This document shows positions 50,503-58,963 of a stretch of DNA of 64,000 nucleotides, piece after piece. A program made the translations under genes and the position numbers. Position 1 is the first letter of the stretch. Each line of letters starts with the position of its first letter. The notes beneath the pieces were generated by a model. The model saw nothing but the letters and a program-made list of their open reading frames with translations, made no database searches and was not told where the DNA came from. Source of the DNA: Hydrogenophaga intermedia (GTDB lineage: Bacteria; Pseudomonadota; Gammaproteobacteria; Burkholderiales; Burkholderiaceae_C); contig NZ_CCAE010000012.1 in NCBI RefSeq assembly GCF_000723405.1, forward strand, positions 44,284-108,283, read 5' to 3'.

Positions 50503-50668
50503 GACGGTCTCCTGAATGAACGGACACTTGAGTGGCTGTCGCTCATTCCGGAGTTCGGCTGTCGGCAATGACGTGAGGCATACGTGAAAACCCCCAACGC
50601 GTGGGGTGGCCTGTGCGAGGCTGCGCCGGGACCTGCGCCGGGACCTGCGCCGGCGCCTGTGAGACGGA
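50503..50668. other. Gap between a small hypothetical gene and cphA
   Basis: The 166 bases contain a direct 12-bp repeat GCGCCGGGACCT twice in tandem near 50624-50650 and then a partial third copy. No gene or terminator is evident. The bases at 50015-50115 on the other side of the small gene likewise show no gene. Confidence 0.5.
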
Positions 50669-53245
50669 TCAAGCCGCCACGAAAGCCTCTTGCCGCGTGC
50701 GCTGCTGCAGATGGGCCAGCGCGGCCTCCACCTGGTCCACCAGCACCAGGCACAGATCACCCGGCTGCAGGCGCTCCAGCGCGGTGTCGATGGCCTTGAA
50801 TTCGCCCTGGATCTCCAGCACCTCGCGCGCCCGCGAGGCGCCCGCCAGGCCTTCGCGCAGCAAGCCGATCACCTCGCCGTCGGCGCGGCCGCGCTGGCAG
50901 GCGTCCTGGTACAGGATGACCTCGTCGAAGGCCTTGCCCAGGATCTGCGTCTGCTCTCGGATGTCCTGGTCGCGGCGGTCGCCGGCGCCGCTGATGACGA
51001 CCGAGCGGCGCTGGGCCGGCAGCGATTCGACGGCCTGCACCAGCGCGCGCATGGCGTCGGGGTTGTGGCCGTAGTCGGCGATCACGGTGGCGCCGCGGTA
51101 GTCCATGACGTTGAAGCGGCCGGGGGCGTTGTGCGCGTCGTTGTGGAAGCTGGCCAGGCCGCGGCGGATGGCGTCCCAGGACAGGCCCGCGCCCCAGGCG
51201 GCGGCGATGGCGGCCATGGCGTTCTCGACCTGGAAGCCGATCTGCCCGCCGCGCGTGATGGGAATGCCCGAGAGTTCGAAGCGTTCACCCAGTTCCTGCT
51301 GCTCGGCAACGATGGCGCCGCCGTCCACGTAGACCACGCGGCGGCCTTGCGCGCGGTGCGTGGCCATCACGGGCTGGTGGCGGTCCTGCGCGAAGTAGAT
51401 GACCTCGCCGGGGCAGTTGTGGACCATGTCGGCCACGATGGGGTCGGCTGCGTTGAGCACGGCGTAGCCCGTGGTGGCCACGTTCTGCACGATCACGCGC
51501 TTGAGCACGGCCAGGTCCTCGACCGTGGTGATGTAGTTCAGGCCCAGGTGGTCGCCCGCGCCCACGTTGGTGACGACGGCCACCTGGCAGCGGTCGAAGC
51601 CCAGGCCTTCACGCAGCACGCCACCGCGCGCGGTCTCGAACACAGCCGCGTCCACGTCGGGGTGGGCCAGCACGTTGCGCGCGCTGCGCGGGCCGGCGCA
51701 GTCGCCGCTGTCGGTCTGGTGGCCGTTGACGTAGACGCCGTCGGTGTTGGTCATGCCCACGCGCAGGCCGCTGGCCGCCATCAGGTGCGCAATCAGGCGC
51801 ACGGTGGTGGTCTTGCCGTTGGTGCCGGTGACGGCCACCACGGGAATGCGGCCGTCCTCGCCGTTGGGGAACATGTCGTCGATGACGGCCTTGCCCACGT
51901 CGCGCGGGTGGCCGTACGAGGGCGAGAGGTGCATGCGCAGGCCGGGCGCGGCGTTCACCTCGACCACGCCGCCGGCCTGGTCCTCCAGCGGCTTGAGCAT
52001 GGTTTCGCAGACCACGTCGACGCCGCAGATGTCCAGTCCGATCATTTGCGCGGCCGCCACCGCGCGGGCCGCCACGTCGGGGTGCACGTCGTCGGTCACG
52101 TCGGTGGCGGTACCGCCGGTGCTCAGGTTGGCGTTGTTGCGCAGCACCACGCGCTGTCCCCTGGCGGGCACGCTGTCGGCCTGCAGACCTTGCACGGCCA
52201 GGCTGCCCAGGGCGATGTCGTCGAAGCGGATCTTCGTGAGTGCGGTGGCGTGGCCCTCGCCGCGGCGGGGGTCGGTGTTGACGATGTCCACCAGTTCGCG
52301 CACGGTGTGCCGGCCATCACCCACCACCTGCGGCGGGTCACGGCGCGCGGCCGCCACCAGGCGATCGCCCACCACCAGCAGTCGGTAGTCGCTACCGGGC
52401 AGGTAGCGCTCGACCAGCACGTCGCCGTAGTGGGCCGCGGTCTGGAAGGCGGCGTCGAGCTGCCCGCGCGTCGTCACGTTCACGGTGACGCCCTTGCCTT
52501 GGTTGCCGTCGCGCGGCTTGAGCACCACCGGCAGGCCCACCTCGAGCGCGGCGGCCCAGGCGTCGTCGGGGTCGCTCACGGGCCGGCCCAGGGGAACGGG
52601 CACGCCGGCCGCCTGCAGCAGGCGCTTAGTGAGTTCCTTGTCCTGCGCAATGGACTCGGCCACGGCGCTGGTGCGGTCCACCTCGGCCGCCTGGATACGG
52701 CGCGCGCGGCTGCCCCAGCCGAACTGGATCAGGCTGCCACGGGTGAGGCGCCGGTAGGGAATGCCGCGCGCCACCGCCGCGTTGACAATGGAGCCGGTGC
52801 TCGGGCCCAGGCGCTCGTCCTCGTCGAGCTCGCGCAACTCGGCCACGGCAGCGGCCAGATCGAACCCTTCGCCGCGCAGCACGGCCTCGATGAGCTGGTG
52901 CGCCAGTTCCAGTGCGCGGCGGCCCACGGCCTCCTCGCTGTACTGCACCACCACCTGGTAGACGCCGGATTCGATGGTGGCCGAGGTGCGGCTGAAGCTA
53001 ACGGGGCAACCCGCCTGCGCCTGCAACGACAACGTGGCCACCTCCAGCACGTGGGCCAGGGAGAGCGAGCCGCCCGCGCTGTGCAGCGCCCCCGGGTGGG
53101 GAAACTGCTCGCGCAGGCGCGCTTCGAAGCCCGGCAGGCTGGCCAGGGCACGCTCGTTGTCACCGCAGTGCACCACCGTTTCGATGGCGGTGTGGCGGGT
53201 CCAGAGGTTGGGGCCGCGCAGGGCCCGGATGCGGGTGAGTTCCAT
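50669..53245 (-). CDS. cphA: Cyanophycin synthetase
   Basis: Polymerase of 858 residues, close to the roughly 870 usual for CphA, that makes the aspartate/arginine reserve polymer cyanophycin using ATP. An N-terminal domain of about 160 residues is followed by an ATP-grasp domain (DRTSAVAESIAQDKELTKRL, VVLKPRDGNQGKGVTVNV, VDVVCETMLKPLEDQAGG) and a Mur-ligase-like domain with intact P-loop GTNGKTT (Lys478), HLGLNYI and GRFNVMDYRGATVIADYGHN. The ATP-grasp domain adds Asp; the Mur domain adds Arg. It sits after cphA' with one shared base (TGATG) and is transcribed away from the ABC gene. Confidence 0.96.
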   Translation of the reverse strand: MELTRIRALRGPNLWTRHTAIETVVHCGDNERALASLPGFEARLREQFPHPGALHSAGGSLSLAHVLEVATLSLQAQAGCPVSFSRTSATIESGVYQVVVQYSEEAVGRRALELAHQLIEAVLRGEGFDLAAAVAELRELDEDERLGPSTGSIVNAAVARGIPYRRLTRGSLIQFGWGSRARRIQAAEVDRTSAVAESIAQDKELTKRLLQAAGVPVPLGRPVSDPDDAWAAALEVGLPVVLKPRDGNQGKGVTVNVTTRGQLDAAFQTAAHYGDVLVERYLPGSDYRLLVVGDRLVAAARRDPPQVVGDGRHTVRELVDIVNTDPRRGEGHATALTKIRFDDIALGSLAVQGLQADSVPARGQRVVLRNNANLSTGGTATDVTDDVHPDVAARAVAAAQMIGLDICGVDVVCETMLKPLEDQAGGVVEVNAAPGLRMHLSPSYGHPRDVGKAVIDDMFPNGEDGRIPVVAVTGTNGKTTTVRLIAHLMAASGLRVGMTNTDGVYVNGHQTDSGDCAGPRSARNVLAHPDVDAAVFETARGGVLREGLGFDRCQVAVVTNVGAGDHLGLNYITTVEDLAVLKRVIVQNVATTGYAVLNAADPIVADMVHNCPGEVIYFAQDRHQPVMATHRAQGRRVVYVDGGAIVAEQQELGERFELSGIPITRGGQIGFQVENAMAAIAAAWGAGLSWDAIRRGLASFHNDAHNAPGRFNVMDYRGATVIADYGHNPDAMRALVQAVESLPAQRRSVVISGAGDRRDQDIREQTQILGKAFDEVILYQDACQRGRADGEVIGLLREGLAGASRAREVLEIQGEFKAIDTALERLQPGDLCLVLVDQVEAALAHLQQRTRQEAFVAA

Positions 53246-55479
53246 CAGAGGCTCTTCTCGGCAAGGGATTCGGGGGAGACCACGGCGGCCGGCATGCGCC
53301 GGATCGGGGCGTGCGCGATCGGCGCCTCGCGGTCGAAGGTGCGCAGGCCGGCGGCCATCAGGGCGGGCGAGATCTCCAGTGCCCAGGCGGCGGCCAGCGA
53401 GGCCAGCAGCACGGCGGTCTTGTCGTCGGCAGCCACGCTGTCGCCCAGCGACACATCGCTCAGCGCCACCACCACGTGTTCCTGCTGGCCGTCGCTGAGC
53501 ACGATCTCGCCCTGGCGCAGGAAAACCGCACGGCGGTACTGCGCCAGGTGCTCCACCAGCACGGGCAGGTCGGGGTCTTCGGCGTAGAAGATCACGTCGC
53601 CGTCGCACAGCGGCGCCATCTCGGCCACCACCGGGTCGGCGGCGTTGAGCACAGCCACGCCGTCGGGCAGCACCACGTCCACCTGGGTGCGCATGACCTT
53701 GAAGAGCTGCTCCACCTCGCGGATGTGGCAGGCCGCGAGTTCGGGGCTGCCCGAAGCATCGGTCACCACGCCCACCTGGCAGCGGTCGTAGGCAAGGCCC
53801 TCGGTGACGATGGTCAGCGGGTCGTTCTCGAACACCGCCGTTTGCACGCCCCGGTTCATCAGCAGGCGGCGCGCGGCATTGGCCTTGGAGAAGTCGCCGT
53901 ATTGCAAGGGCCGCCGCCCCAGGAACAGGCCCGCCTTGCAGGCCAGGCCCACCTGCGGGCCGTTCAGCGTGGCCAGCCAGGCCACGAGCCGCGCGATGGC
54001 CGTGGTGCCGCGGCTGCCCGCCACGCCCACCACCGGCACGCGACCGGTGTCGCCGGGCACGAAGAGGTGATCGACGATGGCGCGGCCCACGGGACGCGGC
54101 TGACCCACGGCGGGCTTGAGGTGCATGAGCAGGCCGGGGCCTGCGTTGACCTCGACGATGGCGCCACCCTGCTCGGCCAGGGGGCGCGAGATGTCCTGCG
54201 CCACCAGGTCCACGCCGGCGATGTCCAGGCCGATCACGCGCGCGGCCAGCGCCACCAGATGGGCGACCTGCGGGTGCACGTCGTCGGTGCAGTCGATGGC
54301 CAGGTTGCCGTTGCGCATGATCAGCACGCGCTGGCCGGCCGCGGGCACGCTGTCGATCGCGTGGCCCTGGCGCTGCAGCTCCACCGCCATGGCGGGGTAT
54401 TCCTCGAGCCGGATGGCGTTGAGCGGGAAGTCCTCGTTGAGGCCACGGCGCGGGTCGCTGTTGATCTGGCTCTCGATGAGTTGCAGCACCGTGCTGCGCC
54501 CATCACCCGTCACCCAGGCCTCGTCGCCGCGCGTGGCGGCCACCACACGCCCGCCCACCACCAGCAGGCGGTGTTCCAGGCCGCGCACGAAGCGCTCGAC
54601 CATCACCCCGCTGCCTTCGGCGTCGGCCACGGCAAAGGCAGCCTCCACGTCTTCCTGGCGCATCAGCTCCAGCGACACGCCGCGGCCGTGGTTGGCGTCG
54701 GTGGGCTTGACCACCACCGGCAGGCCGATGTCCTGCGCGGCCGCCCAGGCGGCTTGCGCGCTCTCGACGACCTGGCCTTCGGGCACCGGCACGCCGCAGG
54801 CCGCGAGCAGGCCCTTGGACAGGTCCTTGTCGCTGGCGATGCTTTCGGCGATGGCGCTGGTGCGGTCGGTCTCGGCCGTCCAGATGCGGCGCTGACGCGC
54901 GCCATAGCCCAGCTGCACCAGGTTGCCGTCGTTCAGGCGGATGTGCGGGATGCGGCGGCCGGTGGCCGCGTCCACGATGCTGGCGGTGCTGGGCCCCAGG
55001 CAGAGGTCGTCCACCAGCTCGCGCAACTCGTGCACGGCGGTGTCGACATCGAACGCCCCGTCGTTGATGGCGGCCATCAGCAGCTCGTGCCCCAGGGTCA
55101 GCGCGCGGCGGGCCACCTGTTCGTCGCGGGCGCGGAACACCATCTTGTAGACGCCGCGCTGCGGCGTGCTGCGCGTCTGCCCGAAACCGGTCTGCAGGCC
55201 GGCCAGGTTCAGCAGCTCGATCACCACGTGCTCGAGGATATGCCCGGCCCAGGTGCCTTCCTGCAGGCGCTGCAGGAAGCCCCCGCGTTCGCCCACGCCG
55301 CAGTGGTGCTCGATGAGCCCGGGCAGCCACGCGGTGAGACGCTGGTACAGGCCGGGCAGCAGATGCGAGGGGTGGTCCTCGAGTTCGCCGATGTCGATCC
55401 AGCTCTCGAGGACCGGGCGGTAGGTCCAGATGTTGGGGCCGCCCAGGTAGCTGACGCGCAGAAATCGTATGGGATTCAT
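53245..55479 (-). CDS. cphA': Cyanophycin synthetase paralogue CphA' with degenerate Mur-ligase domain
   Basis: Second synthetase-like protein of 744 residues. The N-terminal domain (FLRVSYLGGPNIWTYRPVLE) and ATP-grasp domain (VVVKPTDANHGRGVSLEL, AIVEVNAGPGLLMHLKP) look intact. In the Mur-like domain the P-loop aligned to GTNGKTT reads GSRGTTA, with Thr492 where CphA has the essential Lys. The C-terminal part is also about 100 residues shorter. CphA' of Cupriavidus has been reported as a paralogue, and cyanobacterial CphA2 uses a single ATP site on dipeptides; similarity of function is inference. It precedes cphA in the same operon. Confidence 0.9.
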   Translation of the reverse strand: MNPIRFLRVSYLGGPNIWTYRPVLESWIDIGELEDHPSHLLPGLYQRLTAWLPGLIEHHCGVGERGGFLQRLQEGTWAGHILEHVVIELLNLAGLQTGFGQTRSTPQRGVYKMVFRARDEQVARRALTLGHELLMAAINDGAFDVDTAVHELRELVDDLCLGPSTASIVDAATGRRIPHIRLNDGNLVQLGYGARQRRIWTAETDRTSAIAESIASDKDLSKGLLAACGVPVPEGQVVESAQAAWAAAQDIGLPVVVKPTDANHGRGVSLELMRQEDVEAAFAVADAEGSGVMVERFVRGLEHRLLVVGGRVVAATRGDEAWVTGDGRSTVLQLIESQINSDPRRGLNEDFPLNAIRLEEYPAMAVELQRQGHAIDSVPAAGQRVLIMRNGNLAIDCTDDVHPQVAHLVALAARVIGLDIAGVDLVAQDISRPLAEQGGAIVEVNAGPGLLMHLKPAVGQPRPVGRAIVDHLFVPGDTGRVPVVGVAGSRGTTAIARLVAWLATLNGPQVGLACKAGLFLGRRPLQYGDFSKANAARRLLMNRGVQTAVFENDPLTIVTEGLAYDRCQVGVVTDASGSPELAACHIREVEQLFKVMRTQVDVVLPDGVAVLNAADPVVAEMAPLCDGDVIFYAEDPDLPVLVEHLAQYRRAVFLRQGEIVLSDGQQEHVVVALSDVSLGDSVAADDKTAVLLASLAAAWALEISPALMAAGLRTFDREAPIAHAPIRRMPAAVVSPESLAEKSL

Positions 55480-55596
55480 CTTGGGTCTCGATTAGCGACC
55501 GTTCGACGCGGGTGCCACAAGCCGGCATGGTCTGCATCCAGGACAATGCAGGCACGCCCCATCACAGCGGGCACACAACGGACCGATCCACATTCA

Positions 55597-57942
55597 ATGA
55601 ACTCAACTTCACCCGAAACCAGGTCGGTGTTCAGTAACCTGCCGCAAGCTTGGTCAGCAAAGTTGCGGGACCGACTACTGCCCAACGAACGGATTTCGGG
55701 CTGGCTACAGGTTGACCTCGATTCGAAATTGAATTTCTCGACCGGCGTGCTGGTGCTGACGACCCAACGATTGTTGAGCTGGGAGACCGCCGGGGCCGAT
55801 GCCGGCTGGCGTGAATGGCCCCTGGGGGCGGTATTGTGCTTGAAGCACGGCGATCATGCAGGGGTCGGCCAACTCAGTGTGCACAACGGCCAACAGCGGC
55901 TGGGCATCTGGCGTTTCACCGTGTCACACAACACGCAGGCCCTGCGCTTCAAGAGCGAATTCGAACGGGTTAAAACCGCGTTCGACCACGCGCAAACAAT
56001 TGCTGCAATGCAAGAATCTGTCGCGCAACCGACAGACGCAATCGAGTTGTCGCCAAATCCCGAAAATGGCTTGTCGCTGATTGACGACAAATTGGCCAAT
56101 GAACCCGAATTGCAAAACCCGCCATCCACATGGGTTCTATTGCGCCTGGGGCGATTCGCCAAACCCTATCGCGGCCAATTGGCACTGGGTTTTCTGCTGA
56201 CGCTGGCCTCCACCGCGGCCACCCTGGTGCCCCCCTACCTGACCATGCCCTTGATGGACGAGGTGCTGATCCCCTTCCAGAACGGCCAGCGCATCGACCC
56301 CTGGCAGGTGGCCTGGCTGCTGGGCGGCCTGCTGCTGGCGGCTCTGTCAGCCTGGGGCCTGGGCTGGGCGCGCACCTACGTGCTCTCGCTGGTGTCCGAG
56401 CGCATCGGCGCCGACCTGCGCACCACCACCTTCGAGCACCTGCTCGCGCTCTCGCTGGAGTACTTCGGCGGCAAGCGCACGGGCGACCTGATGGCGCGCA
56501 TCGGCTCGGAAACCGACCGTATCTGCGTTTTCCTCTCGTTGCACGCCCTGGACTTCGCCACCGACGTGCTGATGATCCTGATGACCTCGATCATCCTGTT
56601 CAGCATCAACCCCTGGCTGGCCCTGGTCACGCTGCTGCCCCTGCCCTTCATCGCCTGGATGATCCACCTCGTGCGCGACCGGCTGCGCACCGGCTTCGAG
56701 AAGATCGACCGCGTGTGGTCTGACGTGACCAACGTACTGGCCGACACCATTCCCGGCATCCGCGTGGTGAAGGCCTTCGCCCAGGAAAAGCGCGAGGCCG
56801 CGCGCTTTCGCGAAGCCAATCGCCACAACCTGGAGGTCAACGACAAGCTCAACAAGACCTGGTCCCTGTTCACGCCCACCGTCACGCTGCTGACCGAACT
56901 GGGCTTGCTGGTGGTCTGGGCCTTCGGCATCTGGCAGGTGGCCAAGGGCGAGATCACCGTGGGCGTGCTCACGGCGTTCCTGGCCTACATCGGCCGTTTC
57001 TACACGCGCCTGGACGCCATGAGCCGCATCGTCTCCGTCACGCAGAAGGCCGCCGCTGGCGCCAAACGCATCTTCGACATCCTTGACCACGTCTCCAACG
57101 TGCCGGAACCGTCTCAACCCGTGAGCCGGCCGCGCATCGAAGGTGGCATCGAGCTGAACAGCGTGCACTTCCGCTACGGCAACCGCTCGGTGATCCGCGG
57201 CATGGACCTGCAGATCCGGCCCGGCGAGATGATCGGCCTGGTGGGCCACAGTGGCTCAGGCAAAAGCACGCTGGTCAACCTCATCTGCCGCTTCTACGAC
57301 GTCAGCAGCGGCAGCATCCGCATCGACGGCACCGACGTGCGCGAGTTCGCCGTGGCCGACTACCGCCGCCACATCGGCCTGGTGCTGCAGGAGCCCTTCC
57401 TCTTCTTCGGCACCATCGCCGAGAACATCGCCTACGGCAGGCCGGACGCCACACGCGCCGAGATCGTGGCCGCAGCGCGCGCCGCGCACGCGCACGAGTT
57501 CATCCTGCGCCTGCCGCACGGCTACGACTCGCTGGTGGGCGAGCGCGGCCAGGGCCTGTCCGGCGGCGAGCGCCAGCGCATCTCCATCGCGCGCGCGCTG
57601 CTGATCGACCCGCGCATCCTCATCCTCGACGAGGCCACGTCCAGCGTGGACACCGAGACGGAGAAGGAAATCCAGAAGGCGCTCGACAACCTCGTGGCCG
57701 GGCGCACCACCATCGCCATCGCGCACCGCCTTTCCACGCTGCGCAAGGCCGACCGCCTGGTGGTGATGGACCGCGGCGAGGTGGTCGAGGTGGGGCCACA
57801 CGACGAGCTGATGGCGCGCGAAGGCGCCTACTGGCGCCTGTACATGGCGCAGCTTCGCAATGTGGACTCGGAAGACGACCCCACCCTCGTTTCACCCATT
57901 GCCAATCCCACGGCGCATGGCGCCACGGCCGGCACCGCCTGA
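55597..57942 (+). CDS. Cyanophycin-locus-associated ABC transporter (fused permease and ATPase)
   Basis: Membrane ABC protein of 781 residues. Residues 1-180 form an unusual N-terminal domain with no membrane helix (LVLTTQRLLSWETAGADAGW, then GIWRFTVSHNTQALRF) and a PH-like beta pattern. The membrane domain of six helices begins near 190 (YRGQLALGFLLTLASTAATL). The ATPase domain has Walker A GHSGSGKST (Lys556), LSGGERQRISIARALL signature and ILILDEATSSVD. Family knowledge: homologues with this extension accompany cphA genes. It is divergent from cphA' and overlaps the DUF1854 gene (TGATG). The N-terminal coding region is clearly less GC-rich than the rest. Confidence 0.88.
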   Translation: MNSTSPETRSVFSNLPQAWSAKLRDRLLPNERISGWLQVDLDSKLNFSTGVLVLTTQRLLSWETAGADAGWREWPLGAVLCLKHGDHAGVGQLSVHNGQQRLGIWRFTVSHNTQALRFKSEFERVKTAFDHAQTIAAMQESVAQPTDAIELSPNPENGLSLIDDKLANEPELQNPPSTWVLLRLGRFAKPYRGQLALGFLLTLASTAATLVPPYLTMPLMDEVLIPFQNGQRIDPWQVAWLLGGLLLAALSAWGLGWARTYVLSLVSERIGADLRTTTFEHLLALSLEYFGGKRTGDLMARIGSETDRICVFLSLHALDFATDVLMILMTSIILFSINPWLALVTLLPLPFIAWMIHLVRDRLRTGFEKIDRVWSDVTNVLADTIPGIRVVKAFAQEKREAARFREANRHNLEVNDKLNKTWSLFTPTVTLLTELGLLVVWAFGIWQVAKGEITVGVLTAFLAYIGRFYTRLDAMSRIVSVTQKAAAGAKRIFDILDHVSNVPEPSQPVSRPRIEGGIELNSVHFRYGNRSVIRGMDLQIRPGEMIGLVGHSGSGKSTLVNLICRFYDVSSGSIRIDGTDVREFAVADYRRHIGLVLQEPFLFFGTIAENIAYGRPDATRAEIVAAARAAHAHEFILRLPHGYDSLVGERGQGLSGGERQRISIARALLIDPRILILDEATSSVDTETEKEIQKALDNLVAGRTTIAIAHRLSTLRKADRLVVMDRGEVVEVGPHDELMAREGAYWRLYMAQLRNVDSEDDPTLVSPIANPTAHGATAGTA

Positions 57943-58433
57943 TGGACACCGGAACCCAACCCATGACCACTCCCGACTGGACACTCCGCCGCGACCCGCA
58001 GGGCCCACTGCAACTCACCACGGCGGACGGTCAGTTGCACACCGATGTGCTGCCCGTGCGCGCCTTTCCCCTGGCCGAGCCCGGCGAGGGCCTGTCGCTG
58101 GTGGGCAGCGACGGGCATGAGCTGCTGTGGATCGACCACCTGTCCACGTTGGATGCCGCGACGCGCGCGCTGATCGAAGAAGAGCTGGCGCCGCGCGAGT
58201 TCATGCCCCGCATCGAACGCATCCTGAGCGTGTCGAGCTACGCCACGCCCAGCACCTGGACAGTGGCGACCGCGCGCGGGCCCGCGCAACTGGTGCTCAA
58301 GGCCGAAGACGACATCCGCCGGCTCGAGGGTGGGCGCCTGCTGATCCAGGACGGCCACGGCGTGCTGTTCGAGGTTGCCGACCGCTTCGCGCTGGACCGG
58401 GTGTCCAAGCGCATCCTCAACCGCTTCCTGTGA
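57942..58433 (+). CDS. DUF1854 protein of the cyanophycin locus
   Basis: Soluble protein of 163 residues. The segment DVLPVRAFPLAEPGEGLSLV and ELLWIDHLSTLDAATRALIE are typical DUF1854 motifs, with REFMPRIERILSVSSYATPS and DDIRRLEGGRLLIQD following. Function unknown. It is translationally coupled to the ABC gene, a pairing typical for cyanophycin-related loci. It may regulate or assist the ABC protein. The alternative start is ATG at 57963. A terminator on the opposite strand follows the gene. Confidence 0.85.
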   Translation: MDTGTQPMTTPDWTLRRDPQGPLQLTTADGQLHTDVLPVRAFPLAEPGEGLSLVGSDGHELLWIDHLSTLDAATRALIEEELAPREFMPRIERILSVSSYATPSTWTVATARGPAQLVLKAEDDIRRLEGGRLLIQDGHGVLFEVADRFALDRVSKRILNRFL

Positions 58434-58471
58434 ACCGAGGCCGACGACGCTTCACAGGTGCGTCGGAAATG

Positions 58472-58501
58472 AAAAAAGCCTTGCTCAGCGATGAGCAAGG
58501 C
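58472..58501 (-). terminator. Rho-independent terminator of the tRNA cluster
   Basis: On the minus strand GCCTTGCTCA pairs perfectly with TGAGCAAGGC around a TCGC loop and is followed by TTTTTT (58477-58472). It is a strong 10-bp stem, 10 bases after the tRNA-Asp 3' end. Confidence 0.93.
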
Positions 58502-58510
58502 TTCTGAATC

Positions 58511-58587
58511 TGGCGGAGTGGACGGGGCTCGAACCCGCGACCCCCGGCGTGACAGGCCGGTATTCTAACCAACTGAACTACCACTCC
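58511..58587 (-). tRNA. tRNA-Asp (anticodon GTC)
   Basis: 77 bases including an encoded CCA. The acceptor arm GGAGTGG pairs with CCACTCC, the D-arm is TAGTTCAGTTGGTTAGAATA, the anticodon arm is CCGGCCTGTCACGCCGG with GTC, and the T-loop is GTTCGAGC. Confidence 0.97.
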
Positions 58588-58654
58588 TGGCAGGCGGCTT
58601 TCGTTCTTGCGAACCAAGTGCCACGACTTGTGCCTACTTGCCTTGCGGCTTGTT

Positions 58655-58730
58655 TGGCGACCCTACGGGGATTCGAACCCCGGTACTCACCGTGAAAGGG
58701 TGATGTCCTAGGCCTCTAGACGATAGGGTC
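58655..58730 (-). tRNA. tRNA-Glu (anticodon TTC)
   Basis: 76 bases with encoded CCA. The acceptor is GACCCTA / TAGGGTC, anticodon arm CACCCTTTCACGGTG with TTC, T-arm GTTCGAATC. It lies next to gltX, which charges it. Confidence 0.97.
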
Positions 58731-58752
58731 ATAACCTGGACGGAAGCCTCGC

Positions 58753-58758
58753 ATTGTA
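58753..58758 (-). promoter_or_regulatory. -10 (TACAAT) before tRNA-Glu/tRNA-Asp
   Basis: On the minus strand TACAAT is followed by GCGAGGC, the same discriminator as the tRNA-Ala promoter (58948-58953). It lies 23 bases upstream of tRNA-Glu. No recognisable -35. Confidence 0.6.
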
Positions 58759-58813
58759 TCAGCGGCAGTGTCTGCTTTTCCTGCCGTCGCCACCATGCGC
58801 GACTTCGAATCTG

Positions 58814-58889
<76 letters not shown>

Positions 58890-58947
58890 ACAGGGTTCAC
58901 TGCTTCGCTTCGTCGATCACTCGGCGTTGCGTCCTAGCGAGCCTCGC

Positions 58948-58953
58948 ATTATA
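58948..58953 (-). promoter_or_regulatory. -10 (TATAAT) before tRNA-Ala
   Basis: A perfect -10 on the minus strand, 59 bases before tRNA-Ala, followed by GCGAGGC as in the second tRNA promoter. The region lies just past the gltX stop codon. Confidence 0.7.
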
Positions 58954-58963
58954 TGCCAGAAAT

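Noticed and set aside
53311..55596. In-frame upstream extension of the ABC gene
   Set aside because: It is antisense to cphA' and lacks domain features; the divergent arrangement places the start near 55597.
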